A model generated the notes under the pieces. That model saw only the letters and a program-made list of their open reading frames with translations. It was not told the origin of the DNA and did no database searches. A stretch of DNA of 64,000 nt, taken from Actinoplanes couchii. GTDB lineage: Bacteria > Actinomycetota > Actinomycetes > Mycobacteriales > Micromonosporaceae. Below, piece by piece: positions 43,823 through 53,961 of this stretch. The stretch lies in assembly GCF_016862075.1 (NCBI RefSeq), contig NZ_BOMG01000055.1, forward strand, positions 1-64,000, written 5' to 3'. The position numbers and the translations under genes were made by a program. Position 1 is the stretch's first letter. Every line of letters begins with the position of its first letter.

Positions 43823-43835
43823 CGCTGCACCTTTC

Positions 43836-44423
43836 TCACAGTCGTTCCATGGCGTCTAGATAAGTCTCGACGTCGCGCGCCTTCAGACCGCGCCGGCGGC
43901 CCGGGTCGGCGAGTGCCGACCAGAGCTCGTCGCCGAGCAGTTCGCGGGCGCGGCGGGGGTCAGTGGCCCGGGTGATGCCGTGCCGCAGTCGCAGCCGTTC
44001 GTCGGTGAGCTCGGCGAGCACCGGCAGAACGTTACGCGCATACAGTTCCGGGTCCGAGTTGGCCCGGTCCAGGTTCCGCTCCCAGCGCCGGACCGCGGAC
44101 CGCAGCGCGTCGGCGGACGGCCCGGCCTCGGCGCCGGTCTTGGAACGCAGCTTGGGCGCGGGTGGCGGGGCGACCGCCCGGACCGCGTGGATCACCAGCC
44201 GCAGGCCGACCAGCAGCGCGATCAGCAGCAGCAGTGAGATGGTCAGGTCGACGGCCCGCAGACCGGCGGTGATCACCACCGCGGCCAGGCCGATCACGAC
44301 GGCGTTGCCGATCAGGGTGACCGCGATCGAGCGGCGTTTGACGACCGCTTCCGGTTCCTCGACGCGGCGCCGGCTGGTGGTGCCACCCGCCCCGAAGAGG
44401 TCGTCGAGTCCACCGTCACTCAT
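43836..44423 (-). CDS. Hypothetical membrane protein of the MoxR operon
   Basis: 195 residues. Two adjacent transmembrane helices (about 32-75) between polar tails; the C-terminal cytoplasmic part is basic and helical (DALRSAVRRWERNLDRANSDPELYARNVLPVLAELTDERLRL). No named family. The ATG overlaps the DUF4129 stop by 4 bp and its stop is 13 bp before MoxR. Confidence 0.8.
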   Translation of the reverse strand: MSDGGLDDLFGAGGTTSRRRVEEPEAVVKRRSIAVTLIGNAVVIGLAAVVITAGLRAVDLTISLLLLIALLVGLRLVIHAVRAVAPPPAPKLRSKTGAEAGPSADALRSAVRRWERNLDRANSDPELYARNVLPVLAELTDERLRLRHGITRATDPRRARELLGDELWSALADPGRRRGLKARDVETYLDAMERL

Positions 44424-45112
44424 ACCTGCACCCCACCCAGGTCGGCGCGCAGGCGTTCCAGCGCGGAGCGGGCCTGCTGGCGCATCTGGTCGTCGACGGT
44501 GTGCGTCGCGTACCGCGCCTCCCGGTACACCGCCAGCAGCGCCGCCAGCACCCCGGCGTCGACCTGCTGCTCGGCCAGCAGCCGCCCGACGTAGTCGGTG
44601 GGACTGTCGCCGGGATGCCGGTGGGTGCCCGCCGCGGCGGCCGCGTCCTCCAGCCGCACCCAGCAGGCGATCACCGCGCGGCGCGGGTCACGGTCGGTGT
44701 CGGACAGCTCCTCCAGGCCGGCGTCCAGCGCGGCCACCAGGTCGTCGGCGGTCCGCTGCGGACGGCGCGGCGTGTGCTTGCCGGACCGGGCCGGGCGGCG
44801 GCGCAGGTAGTCCCGGACCAGCGCCCAGGTCAGGCCGATCACCATCAGCAGGGCGCCGGCGCCGAGCACGATCAGGGTGGCGGTGCCCACCCAGCCGGGC
44901 AGCGACTGGGCCGGCTCCGGGACGGCATCCTGGAAGCTGGGCCGCACCGACGGCTCGGGCGGCAGCAGCGGCGGTTTGGTGGTGGCCGCGGTCGATCGGG
45001 GCTGGATCCGGTCGAGCTGCGGCGCGGACCGGGTGGCGGCCAGCGCGATGACGAAGAGCAGCCCGAGGACGGCGGCGAAGGGCCACCATCGGCGCAGTGC
45101 GGCGAAATCCAT
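44420..45112 (-). CDS. DUF4129 domain protein
   Basis: 230 residues. One N-terminal transmembrane helix (WWPFAAVLGLLFVIALAAT), an extracytoplasmic Pro-rich loop, a second helix (WVGTATLIVLGAGALLMVIGLTWAL) and a C-terminal cytoplasmic DUF4129 region: AVIACWVRLEDAAAAAG, RHPGDSPTDYVGRLL and LLAVYREARYATHTV. First gene of the MoxR/DUF58 operon, which in other actinobacteria also includes transglutaminase-like partners; none is seen here. Confidence 0.88.
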   Translation of the reverse strand: MDFAALRRWWPFAAVLGLLFVIALAATRSAPQLDRIQPRSTAATTKPPLLPPEPSVRPSFQDAVPEPAQSLPGWVGTATLIVLGAGALLMVIGLTWALVRDYLRRRPARSGKHTPRRPQRTADDLVAALDAGLEELSDTDRDPRRAVIACWVRLEDAAAAAGTHRHPGDSPTDYVGRLLAEQQVDAGVLAALLAVYREARYATHTVDDQMRQQARSALERLRADLGGVQV

Positions 45113-45153
45113 GCGGGCTCAGATCCGTGACTCGAAGATTGTCGGCGCTCGCA

Positions 45154-45867
45154 TCATGCCAAACCCGCCAGATCCTTCGCACGGCCGAACACCTCGTCGA
45201 GCATCAAGGGGGTCAGCCGGCCGGTGAAGGTGTTCTGCTGACTGACGTGGAAACACCCCAGCAGGACCGGGGCGCCGGGCACCGTCACCAGGGCGCCGTG
45301 CCCGAATTTCGGGCGTGGGACCGGGGGCCTACGGCCGTACGCCGCGGTCATCGCCGGCCACCACGCGGCCCAGGCGAACGCGCCGAGCGCCACCACCACC
45401 TTCAGCGTCGGCCGGAGGAGTTGCAGCTCGCGCCGGAACCAGGGGGCGCAGGTGTCGCGTTCCTCGGGTGTCGGCTTGTTGTCCGGCGGGGCGCAGCGCA
45501 CCGCCGCGAAGATACGGGTGTGCCGCAACTCCAGGCCGTCGTCGGCGGACACACTGGTCGGCTGGTTGGCCAGACCGGCCCGGTGCAGGGCGGCGAACAG
45601 GACGTCACCGGAGCGGTCGCCGGTGAAGAGCCGGCCGGTCCGGTTGCCGCCGTGCGCGGCCGGGGCCAGCCCGAGGATCGCGATCTCGGCATCGGCGACC
45701 CCGAAACCGGGCAGCGGGCGGCCCCAGTACTCCTGGTCCCGGAAGGCGGCCCGCTTGGTGACCGCGATGTCGGTGCGCCAGGTGACCAGGCGGGGGCAGG
45801 CGAAACAATCCGCGATGCGGTCGTCCAGCAGGGGCAGCGAGGCGGTCGCGGTCGCCTCTCTTTCCAC
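45154..45867 (-). CDS. Uracil-DNA glycosylase, family 5 (UdgB-like)
   Basis: 237 residues from GTG 45867. Removes uracil and some deaminated purines from DNA. Iron-sulfur cysteines are visible in DCFACPRL and in AAVRCAPPDNKPTPEERDTC; the active-site loop is GLAPAAHGGNRTGRLFTGDRSGD, where Ala replaces the Asp/Glu of other families, as in family 5; the second loop is FHVSQQNTFTGRLT. An in-frame GTG at 45906 is an alternative start; the frame extends further upstream only by running through the next gene. Confidence 0.88.
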   Translation of the reverse strand: MEREATATASLPLLDDRIADCFACPRLVTWRTDIAVTKRAAFRDQEYWGRPLPGFGVADAEIAILGLAPAAHGGNRTGRLFTGDRSGDVLFAALHRAGLANQPTSVSADDGLELRHTRIFAAVRCAPPDNKPTPEERDTCAPWFRRELQLLRPTLKVVVALGAFAWAAWWPAMTAAYGRRPPVPRPKFGHGALVTVPGAPVLLGCFHVSQQNTFTGRLTPLMLDEVFGRAKDLAGLA

Positions 45868-45929
45868 TTCCCCGGCGGTACGCGCGGACAGGCTGGACGG
45901 GAGCACCCGTCCAGCACAGCATCCCGGCG

Positions 45930-46880
45930 CTAGCCGCCCACCACCGGGGCCGAGGGAACCGCCGACGGATCCTCCGCGGGAACCCCCGACGGCTCCGGGG
46001 TCAGCGAGACGAACGGCGCGTCGTTCGCACAGCCCGGGTAGCCCACCGCCCGGCTCGGCTTGACCTCGCCGGTCTCCGCGTTCACGCAGTAGCCGTCGCC
46101 GAAGTGGATCGCCCGGCCGTCCTGGTCGTAGAGCTGCACGTCGGTGAGCAGGCGGCCGTCGCGGTCGTAGACGAAGACGTCCCGCACGTCGTCGTACTTC
46201 GACTGCGGGTAGCCGACCGGCTCGTAGTAGTCCCGGCGGGCCGCCTCGTCGGCCTCGACGAACCCGACGACGGCGAAGAAGACCAGCACCGCGCTGGCGA
46301 ACTTCAGCGCCCGCCGCTTGCCACGTCCGGCCGGGCCGCCCCGGTGGCCCAGCCAGACCGAGCCGATGACGGCCACCGCGAGCAGGGCGAGACCCAGCAC
46401 GAGTTCGCCGTTGATCCGGGGCAGCAGCCCGATCGAGTTCTCGCTCTCCTCCACGAAGAAGGACACCGCCATCGCCGCCAGATAGCCCCGGAGCACCCAC
46501 CAGGCCGGGCGCAGGAGCACCAGGAAGTCCCGGGCCCTCGGGTACCCCAGCAACCGGCCGACGAACTCGTCGGCGACACGCACCCGACCGGCCAGCCGGG
46601 CCCGGTGCGCGGCGGCCTTGGCGGCGGCGCGGGACCGGGCGTCGGTCCGTGGTGGGGCCGGGTTCGCGCCGAGGCCCGCGCTGGCGCTGAGCTCGGCGGC
46701 GTATACATCGGGCGGGCCGAGGCGGTCCTCGAGGGAACCGCCGCCCTCGGCCAGCACCTCGGCCAGATGCTCGGGCAGGTCTTCGAGAAGCTCGTCCCGG
46801 ATCTCGGCCGGCAGACCGGACAGTGCCAGCCGGACGCCCTCCACATAGACGGCGATCTCGTCCTGTGCCGTGAGGTTCAC
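45930..46880 (-). CDS. HAAS-domain membrane protein partnered with PadR
   Basis: 316 residues. N-terminal helical region (YVEGVRLALSGLPAEIRDELLEDLPEHLAEVLAEG...DRLGPPDVYAAEL) matches the HAAS domain, typical of genes placed right after PadR regulators. Three or four transmembrane helices follow (about 125-215), then an extracytoplasmic domain of about 100 residues with two Cys (DGYCVNAETG, GYPGCAND). The start overlaps the PadR stop by 4 bp. Function unknown; it may be the regulated target and sensor partner of PadR. Confidence 0.82.
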   Translation of the reverse strand: MNLTAQDEIAVYVEGVRLALSGLPAEIRDELLEDLPEHLAEVLAEGGGSLEDRLGPPDVYAAELSASAGLGANPAPPRTDARSRAAAKAAAHRARLAGRVRVADEFVGRLLGYPRARDFLVLLRPAWWVLRGYLAAMAVSFFVEESENSIGLLPRINGELVLGLALLAVAVIGSVWLGHRGGPAGRGKRRALKFASAVLVFFAVVGFVEADEAARRDYYEPVGYPQSKYDDVRDVFVYDRDGRLLTDVQLYDQDGRAIHFGDGYCVNAETGEVKPSRAVGYPGCANDAPFVSLTPEPSGVPAEDPSAVPSAPVVGG

Positions 46881-47206
46881 GCCTTCCCCCGCTCGCGAAG
46901 CAGATCTTCCATGATCGACGCGAAGCCGTCCCAGACCTTGGTGGAGCGTTGCAGCTCGGTCCGGCCGGCCTCGTTCAGTGCGTAGTACTTCCGGTGCGGG
47001 CCCTCGTCGCTGGGCACCACGTAGCTGTTCAGCAGTCCGTTGTTGAAGAGCCGTCGTAGCGTGCCGTAGACGGAGGCGTCACCGACGTCCTCCAGCCCGG
47101 CCGTCCGCAGGCGGCGCAGGATGTCGTACCCGTAGCCGTCCTCGTCCCGCAGGACGGCCAGGACGGCGAGGTCGAGCACGCCCTTGAGCAACTGGGTCGC
47201 ATCCAC
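46877..47206 (-). CDS. PadR family transcriptional regulator
   Basis: 109 residues. Winged-helix PadR pattern: LLKGVLDLAVLAVLRDEDGYGYDILRRLRTAGL, DASVYGTLRRLFNNGLL, PHRKYYALNEAGRTEL, with a short dimerising C-terminal helix (PadR-s1 type). Start chosen as the GTG at 47206, preceded by TACTGT at 7 nt, so probably leaderless. A near-palindromic 21-bp operator overlaps its own promoter, so it is likely autoregulated together with the HAAS gene. Confidence 0.92.
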   Translation of the reverse strand: MDATQLLKGVLDLAVLAVLRDEDGYGYDILRRLRTAGLEDVGDASVYGTLRRLFNNGLLNSYVVPSDEGPHRKYYALNEAGRTELQRSTKVWDGFASIMEDLLRERGKA

Positions 47207-47213
47207 GCCGTGG

Positions 47214-47243
47214 ACAGTACTGCGCAATGCGAAGTACCGTCAA
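47214..47243 (-). promoter_or_regulatory. PadR promoter with overlapping palindromic operator
   Basis: On the minus strand TTGACG (47243-47238), an 18-nt spacer and TACTGT (47219-47214) lie 7 nt before the GTG at 47206. A 21-bp inverted repeat (47217-47237), GTACTGCGC-AAT-GCGAAGTAC with one mismatch, fills the spacer and half of the -10 element. Confidence 0.65.
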
Positions 47244-47298
47244 CAGCGCACTACCCCGAAGGGCAGTGCACTTCTATCTCTTCTAAGATCGACGGCCC

Positions 47299-47333
47299 AG
47301 ACCGCTGTCAAGAAGATCGCTTGACAACGGTCT
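47299..47333 (-). terminator. Terminator hairpin at the ppx stop
   Basis: AGACCG plus GTCAAG (47299-47312) pair with CTTGAC plus CGGTCT (47320-47333) across a 2x2 mismatch, with a 7-nt loop. The stem overlaps the ppx stop codon by two bases. Confidence 0.6.
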
Positions 47334-48243
47334 AAGCCAACCCGAAGGCGATGCCGTCGAGGATGTCGTGTTCGGAGGCGATCACGAAGTCGTGACCGGA
47401 CCGTTCGCTGATCAGCTTCATGATCAGGGCGCCGGCCCCGATCACGTCGGCCCGGCCGGGGTGCATCACCGGCAGCGCCAGCCGCTCGGCCACCGTCATC
47501 GCCAGCAGCTCATCGGTCACCCGGGCCACCACCGGCGCGTCGATCCGGCTGTGATGGATCCGCTCGGAGTCGTACTCGTCCAGCTCGTGCGCCAGCGCCG
47601 CTACCGTGGTGACCGTTCCGGCCAGCCCGACCAGGGTCTTCGCCGCACGCCCGCCGACCGCCGCCAGGGCGGTGTCGATCGCCGCGACGATGTCCGCCTC
47701 GGCCGCCGCCAGCTCGGCCGCGGTCGGCGGATCGCTGTGCAGGTGCCGCTCGGTCATCCGGACACAGCCGATGTCCATCGAGATCGCCTGCTCGACGGAC
47801 TTGGTGCCGGTGACGAACTCGGTGGAGCCGCCGCCCAGGTCGTAGACCAGGTAGGGCCCCTCGGCGTCCAGCCCGCGGACCGCCCCGTCGAAGGAGAGCT
47901 GGGCCTCCTGCGCGCCGGTGATCACCTCCGGGTCGATGCCGAGCACCCCGCGGACCATGTCCCGGAAGTCCTGCGCGTTGGAGGCGTCCCGGCTGGCCGA
48001 GGTGGCGCACATCCGCACCCGGGTGACGCCCAGTTCGGCGATCTCCGCGGCGTACCCGAGAAGGGCCTTCCTGGTCCGCTCGATCGCCGCGGGGGCGAGC
48101 ATGCCGGTCCGGTCCACCCCCTCACCGAGCCGGACGATCTCCATCCGCCGGGCGACATCGACAAGCTCGTCCCCACTGACGTCGGCGATCAGCAGACGGA
48201 TGGCGTTGGTGCCGCAGTCGATGGCTGCTACCCGCACGCTCAT
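47332..48243 (-). CDS. ppx: Exopolyphosphatase / guanosine pentaphosphate phosphatase family protein
   Basis: 303 residues, the short Ppx/GppA form (ASKHA fold): AAIDCGTNAIRLLI (phosphate 1), YLVYDLGGGSTEFV (phosphate 2), TLVGLAGTVTTVAAL and RADVIGAGALIM. It hydrolyses terminal phosphates of polyphosphate or pppGpp. The ATG at 48243 has GGAGG upstream; a longer frame to 48501 overlaps argA and is rejected. It counters PPK2-type metabolism encoded at 27848. Corresponds by position to ppx2 (Rv1026) in M. tuberculosis, from memory. Confidence 0.9.
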   Translation of the reverse strand: MSVRVAAIDCGTNAIRLLIADVSGDELVDVARRMEIVRLGEGVDRTGMLAPAAIERTRKALLGYAAEIAELGVTRVRMCATSASRDASNAQDFRDMVRGVLGIDPEVITGAQEAQLSFDGAVRGLDAEGPYLVYDLGGGSTEFVTGTKSVEQAISMDIGCVRMTERHLHSDPPTAAELAAAEADIVAAIDTALAAVGGRAAKTLVGLAGTVTTVAALAHELDEYDSERIHHSRIDAPVVARVTDELLAMTVAERLALPVMHPGRADVIGAGALIMKLISERSGHDFVIASEHDILDGIAFGLA

Positions 48244-48289
48244 GCCAAGACCTCCGCGCCGCTCCGGCCCGCCGGGGAAACCGCCCCGG

Positions 48290-48784
48290 TCACAGGTGCA
48301 GCAGCATTCTCGTGTTCCCCAAGGTGTTGGGTTTGACCCGTTCAAGATCAAGAAATTCGGCGACACCCTCGTCGTACGACCGGAGAAGCTGCTCGTAGAT
48401 CTTGTGCGGCACCGGGGCGCCGTCGATCTCGGTGAACCCGAACGAGCCGAAGAACCGGGTCTCGAAGGTGAGGCAGAAGACCCGGCGCACACCGAGCTCA
48501 CGCGCCTGGTCGATCAGGGCCGCGACGATCCGGTGCCCGATCTTCTGCCCGCGCCGGGCCGGATCGACGGCGACCGTGCGGATCTCCGCCAGGTCCTCCC
48601 ACATCACGTGCAGGGCCCCGCAGCCGACCACCGAGCCGTCCTCGGCCTCGGCCACCCAGAACTCCTGCACCTGCTCGTACAGGGTCACGGTGGCCTTGCT
48701 GAGCAGCCGGCGATCGGTGGTGTAGGTGTCCACCAGGGACCGGATCGACCGGATGTCCCCGGTCCTGGCCCGACGGATGATCAC
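48290..48784 (-). CDS. argA: Amino-acid N-acetyltransferase (N-acetylglutamate synthase)
   Basis: 164-residue stand-alone GNAT enzyme of the actinobacterial NAGS type, which acetylates glutamate or glutamine to start arginine synthesis. Signatures: RRARTGDIRSIRSLVDTY, GCGALHVMWEDLAEIRTVAVDPARRGQKIGHRIV, FCLTFETRFFGSFGFTEI and FLDLERVKPNTLGNTRMLL. The ATG overlaps the DUF501 stop (ATGA), so it is translated with that gene. Its insertion between DUF501 and ppx is not the mycobacterial order, where argA (Rv2747) lies elsewhere (from memory). Confidence 0.88.
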   Translation of the reverse strand: MIIRRARTGDIRSIRSLVDTYTTDRRLLSKATVTLYEQVQEFWVAEAEDGSVVGCGALHVMWEDLAEIRTVAVDPARRGQKIGHRIVAALIDQARELGVRRVFCLTFETRFFGSFGFTEIDGAPVPHKIYEQLLRSYDEGVAEFLDLERVKPNTLGNTRMLLHL

Positions 48785-49284
48785 TCGTCGGTCGCGATCC
48801 GCACGCAGGGCCCACCGGCCCAGTAGGGCTCGATCGCGTCGCGCACCTCGTCACCGAACGGGTTGACACCCCGCCCGGCGGCCAGCGCGTGCCCGAGGTG
48901 GACGTGCAGGCACTTCACCCGGTCCGGCATGCCACCGGCCGAAACATTCTTGATCTCCGGCACGTCCTCGATGGCGGTCCGCCGGTCCAGATAGTCCTGG
49001 TGCGCCTCGGCGTACTTCTTGGCCAGCTCGGGATCGGTGCTGAGACGCTCCTGCATGTCACGCATCACACCGGCCGACTCCAGGCGGCTGCAGGCGGCCG
49101 TGGCGTGCGGGCAGGTGAGGTAGAAGAGCGTCGGGAAGGGCGTGCCGTCGTCCAGACGTGGCGAGGTCTCCACCACGTCGGGGTTACCGCACGGGCAGCG
49201 GTGCGCGACCGCACGGGTGCCCCGTGGGCGGCGGCCCAGCTGGGCGGCGACGATGTCCAGGTCGGCGGGTGTGGGTTGTTCCAT
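48781..49284 (-). CDS. DUF501 family protein
   Basis: 167 residues. DUF501 signatures: AAQLGRRPRGTRAVAHRCPCGNPDVVETSPRL, FPTLFYLTCPHATAACSRLE, SAGGMPDRVKCLHVHLGHALAAGRGVNPFGD. Conserved Cys and His (CPCG, TCPHA, KCLHVH) suggest metal binding. Function not established; the family is almost restricted to actinobacteria and sits beside the FtsB/DivIC and enolase genes. The ATG at 49284 is chosen; it is 10 bp from the ftsB-like stop. Confidence 0.9.
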   Translation of the reverse strand: MEQPTPADLDIVAAQLGRRPRGTRAVAHRCPCGNPDVVETSPRLDDGTPFPTLFYLTCPHATAACSRLESAGVMRDMQERLSTDPELAKKYAEAHQDYLDRRTAIEDVPEIKNVSAGGMPDRVKCLHVHLGHALAAGRGVNPFGDEVRDAIEPYWAGGPCVRIATDE

Positions 49285-49294
49285 CGGTCCGGGT

Positions 49295-49873
49295 TCAGTC
49301 CTGAGGCTCTGCGTTGGCGGCTTCGACACTGCTCCACAGCGTGTCGTACCAGCGGTCCGGGGCGGCCGCCGGGGTCTGCTCCGCGGCCTTGCGAGCGGCG
49401 CCCTCCTTGTCGTCCACGACAAGCAGCGGCGTCTCGCCGGGACGCACGTAGAAGTATCGCTCGCGGGCCTGGATGCGCAGGTAGTCGTCGTCGCGCCACT
49501 TGGCCAGTTTCTTCGCCGTCTCGGCGATCTCGGCCCGTTGCGCGGCGGTGGCGCTCTCCATCTCGGCGATCTGGGACTCCTGCTCCAGATACACCCGGAG
49601 GGGGTAGGTGTAGGCCAGCGCCAGGGCGACGACCAGCGCGATGAGCACGGTGGCCCGGCTGGTCAGCGCGCGGGGGCGGGGCGCGTCGGTGCGCTCGGCG
49701 CCGGACCGGGTGGCCCCGGACGGGCGGCGGGCCGACGGCACCCGGACCGGGCCGGTGTTGCGGGCCGTGGTCCGGGACGAGGCGGTCCTGGTGCGGGTGG
49801 AGGTCGGGCGGCCTCCGGCACCGGTGCGGCGCCGGGTCGGGCCCTGGCCGCTCGGTGTACGGCGCTCCGTCAT
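49295..49873 (-). CDS. FtsB/DivIC-like septum formation protein
   Basis: 192 residues. A long basic, Ser/Thr/Arg-rich cytoplasmic tail (about 1-72), one transmembrane helix (ATVLIALVVALALAYTYPL) and a coiled coil (EQESQIAEMESATAAQRAEIAETAKKLAKWRDDDYLRIQARERYFYVRPGE), the standard DivIC layout. It joins FtsL and FtsQ in the divisome. GGGGAGG precedes the ATG. It lies between eno and DUF501, as in many actinobacteria. Confidence 0.92.
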   Translation of the reverse strand: MTERRTPSGQGPTRRRTGAGGRPTSTRTRTASSRTTARNTGPVRVPSARRPSGATRSGAERTDAPRPRALTSRATVLIALVVALALAYTYPLRVYLEQESQIAEMESATAAQRAEIAETAKKLAKWRDDDYLRIQARERYFYVRPGETPLLVVDDKEGAARKAAEQTPAAAPDRWYDTLWSSVEAANAEPQD

Positions 49874-49921
49874 CTCCGACCTCCCCGCCGACGTCTCACG
49901 TTTTTGGTGACACCCGCAGAG

Positions 49922-49951
49922 AACCTATTCCTCCGGTACGGGTGCCACCAA
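49922..49951 (-). promoter_or_regulatory. Promoter of the ftsB-DUF501-argA unit, within a hairpin
   Basis: On the minus strand TTGGTG (49951-49946), 18 nt, TAGGTT (49927-49922), 49 bp before the ftsB-like ATG. The same stretch is enclosed by an inverted repeat (TTTGGTG-A-CACCCG, 49903-49916, with 49939-49952) that could act as the eno terminator. Confidence 0.45.
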
Positions 49952-49975
49952 ACTCGATGATCCGGCGTTTACGCG

Positions 49976-52159
<2,184 letters not shown>

Positions 52160-52286
52160 TCAGGCCATTCGTCCTGGAATCATCGACGGCCGCCGACGGA
52201 TACTCGATAACGCGGGGTCGGCGGACATGCCGGGGTGGTCTCGTGCCCGCCGCCCCGCGCCGGTATCGCCCGGCCGTCGGCCGGGA

Positions 52287-53903
52287 TCAGACGCCGAGCA
52301 GGGTGCGCAGGTGGCGCGGCGGCGGGGAGCCGTGCGCCAGCATCGCGTCGTGCCAGGCCTTCGGGGTGGCGCCGAACGGGCGGGCCGCCGCGATCCCGGC
52401 GACCTCGGAGTACCCGACGAAGTAGGTGGAGAGCTGGGTCGACGTGAGCAGCGCCCGGCGCCACTTGCCGGCCGCCTCGGCCTCCTCCTGGAACCCGGTG
52501 CCGGTCATCAGGGCCATCGCCTCGGCCTCCGGCAGGTCCTCGCAGTGCGTCAACTGGTCGATGATCGCGTTGAGGCTCATCCGCAGCTGCATCTTGAGCT
52601 GCTGCAACCGCACCGGCAGCCCGCCGAAGCCGAGACCGGCCATCAGCTCCTCGGCGTAGACCGCCCAGCCCTCGACGAACGGGTCGGACCAGCCGAGCGC
52701 CCGCACCCGGGTCGCGGACCGGAACCGCCGCGCGTGCGCCAGCTGCAGGAAGTGCCCGGGCATCGCCTCGTGCACGGTCAGGTTACGCATCATCTCGTCG
52801 TTGTACTCGCGGTAGAGGCTGGCCACCCGGGCCTCGCTCCAGTCCGCGGGGGCCGGCGCGATGCAGTAGAAGGTGGGCACGTCGGCGGTCTCCAGCGGGC
52901 CGGGCGGATCGCAGTACGCCACCGCCACCCCGCGGGCGAACTCCGGCATCTCCTCGATCACGCACGGGTCGTCCACCAGGGACAGCACGTCGTTGACGCG
53001 TACGAAATCAATCGCCTCGTCCATCGTCGAACGGGCCAGGGCGACGATCGTGGAGCCGTCGGGGTGCTTCTCGGCCAGCGTGCCGAGGGCCCGGCGCACG
53101 GTCTCGTCGGTAGCCGGTCCGCCGATCAGCTCGGCCGCCGCCGCCCGCAGCTCCTCGCCCACCCGGGTCACGTTCTCCCGGGCCCGGGACAGCACCTCGC
53201 CGGCGGACAGCTCGGTGTCCAGGGTGTGCCAGAGCCGGGCCTCCCAGAGCGGCCGGCCGAGCCGGGGATCCCGGCCGGGTTCGCCGCTGTCCAGCCGGTC
53301 CCGCAGCCAGCCCTCGAACTCGCCGAACGCCGCCAGCGCGGCGGCCGCCACCGGCTCGGCCGCGGCGCGCATGCCGGGCTCCCGCTCCAGCAGGGCGGGC
53401 ACCTCGTCGCGGATCAGCCGGGCGGCGCCGGCGAACTGGACGAGCGCCGTCCCGGTGTGGATCCGGGGCGTGTCGCGCAGCACCGCGCGGGCGGTGGCCA
53501 GCGTGTCGGGAATCGCGGCGAGCCGGCCGGAGAGGCTGGTCAGGCGCTCGTCGAGGGGCGCGAACGGCCTGGCGATCAGGCCGTGCAGCAGCGGGCCCGG
53601 GTTGTGCCGCAGCGGGTTCCACTCGTGCTCGCGGACGTCGGTCAGCTCGAACAGCTCCCGCTCCACCCGGGCCGACAGGATCGCGTGGTCGACCTGCTCC
53701 TCGGCGTCCAGGCCGTCCGGGTCGACACCGCTGAGCGCGTCGGCGGCGTCGCGCAGCATGGCGGCCCGGCCGGACACCGCGGCCGGGGAGTGGTCGGGCA
53801 GTCGGTCGTCGTAGCGGTGGTCGCCCGCGTACGAGGCGGTCGCGGGATCGCTCTCCAACAGGGCGTCGACGATGCGCTCGGCGAGCGGTACGAACTCCGG
53901 CAT
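52287..53903 (-). CDS. DUF885 family protein, putative metallopeptidase
   Basis: 538 residues, the common length for DUF885. The family's helical fold with a zinc motif shows NLTVHEAMPGHFLQLAHARR (HExxxxH) and a downstream acidic patch in FVEGWAVYAEELM. No signal peptide is present. These proteins are annotated as peptidases from structure, but substrate and activity are mostly untested. A TLGV terminus follows DAMLAHGSPPPRHLR. It is separated from mazG by 58 bp on the same strand. Confidence 0.88.
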   Translation of the reverse strand: MPEFVPLAERIVDALLESDPATASYAGDHRYDDRLPDHSPAAVSGRAAMLRDAADALSGVDPDGLDAEEQVDHAILSARVERELFELTDVREHEWNPLRHNPGPLLHGLIARPFAPLDERLTSLSGRLAAIPDTLATARAVLRDTPRIHTGTALVQFAGAARLIRDEVPALLEREPGMRAAAEPVAAAALAAFGEFEGWLRDRLDSGEPGRDPRLGRPLWEARLWHTLDTELSAGEVLSRARENVTRVGEELRAAAAELIGGPATDETVRRALGTLAEKHPDGSTIVALARSTMDEAIDFVRVNDVLSLVDDPCVIEEMPEFARGVAVAYCDPPGPLETADVPTFYCIAPAPADWSEARVASLYREYNDEMMRNLTVHEAMPGHFLQLAHARRFRSATRVRALGWSDPFVEGWAVYAEELMAGLGFGGLPVRLQQLKMQLRMSLNAIIDQLTHCEDLPEAEAMALMTGTGFQEEAEAAGKWRRALLTSTQLSTYFVGYSEVAGIAAARPFGATPKAWHDAMLAHGSPPPRHLRTLLGV

Positions 53904-53961
53904 GCCTGAAAGTTACTGAACCTTTTTCAACCTCGCATGGCGGACGCGCCGGACGGCTCCG

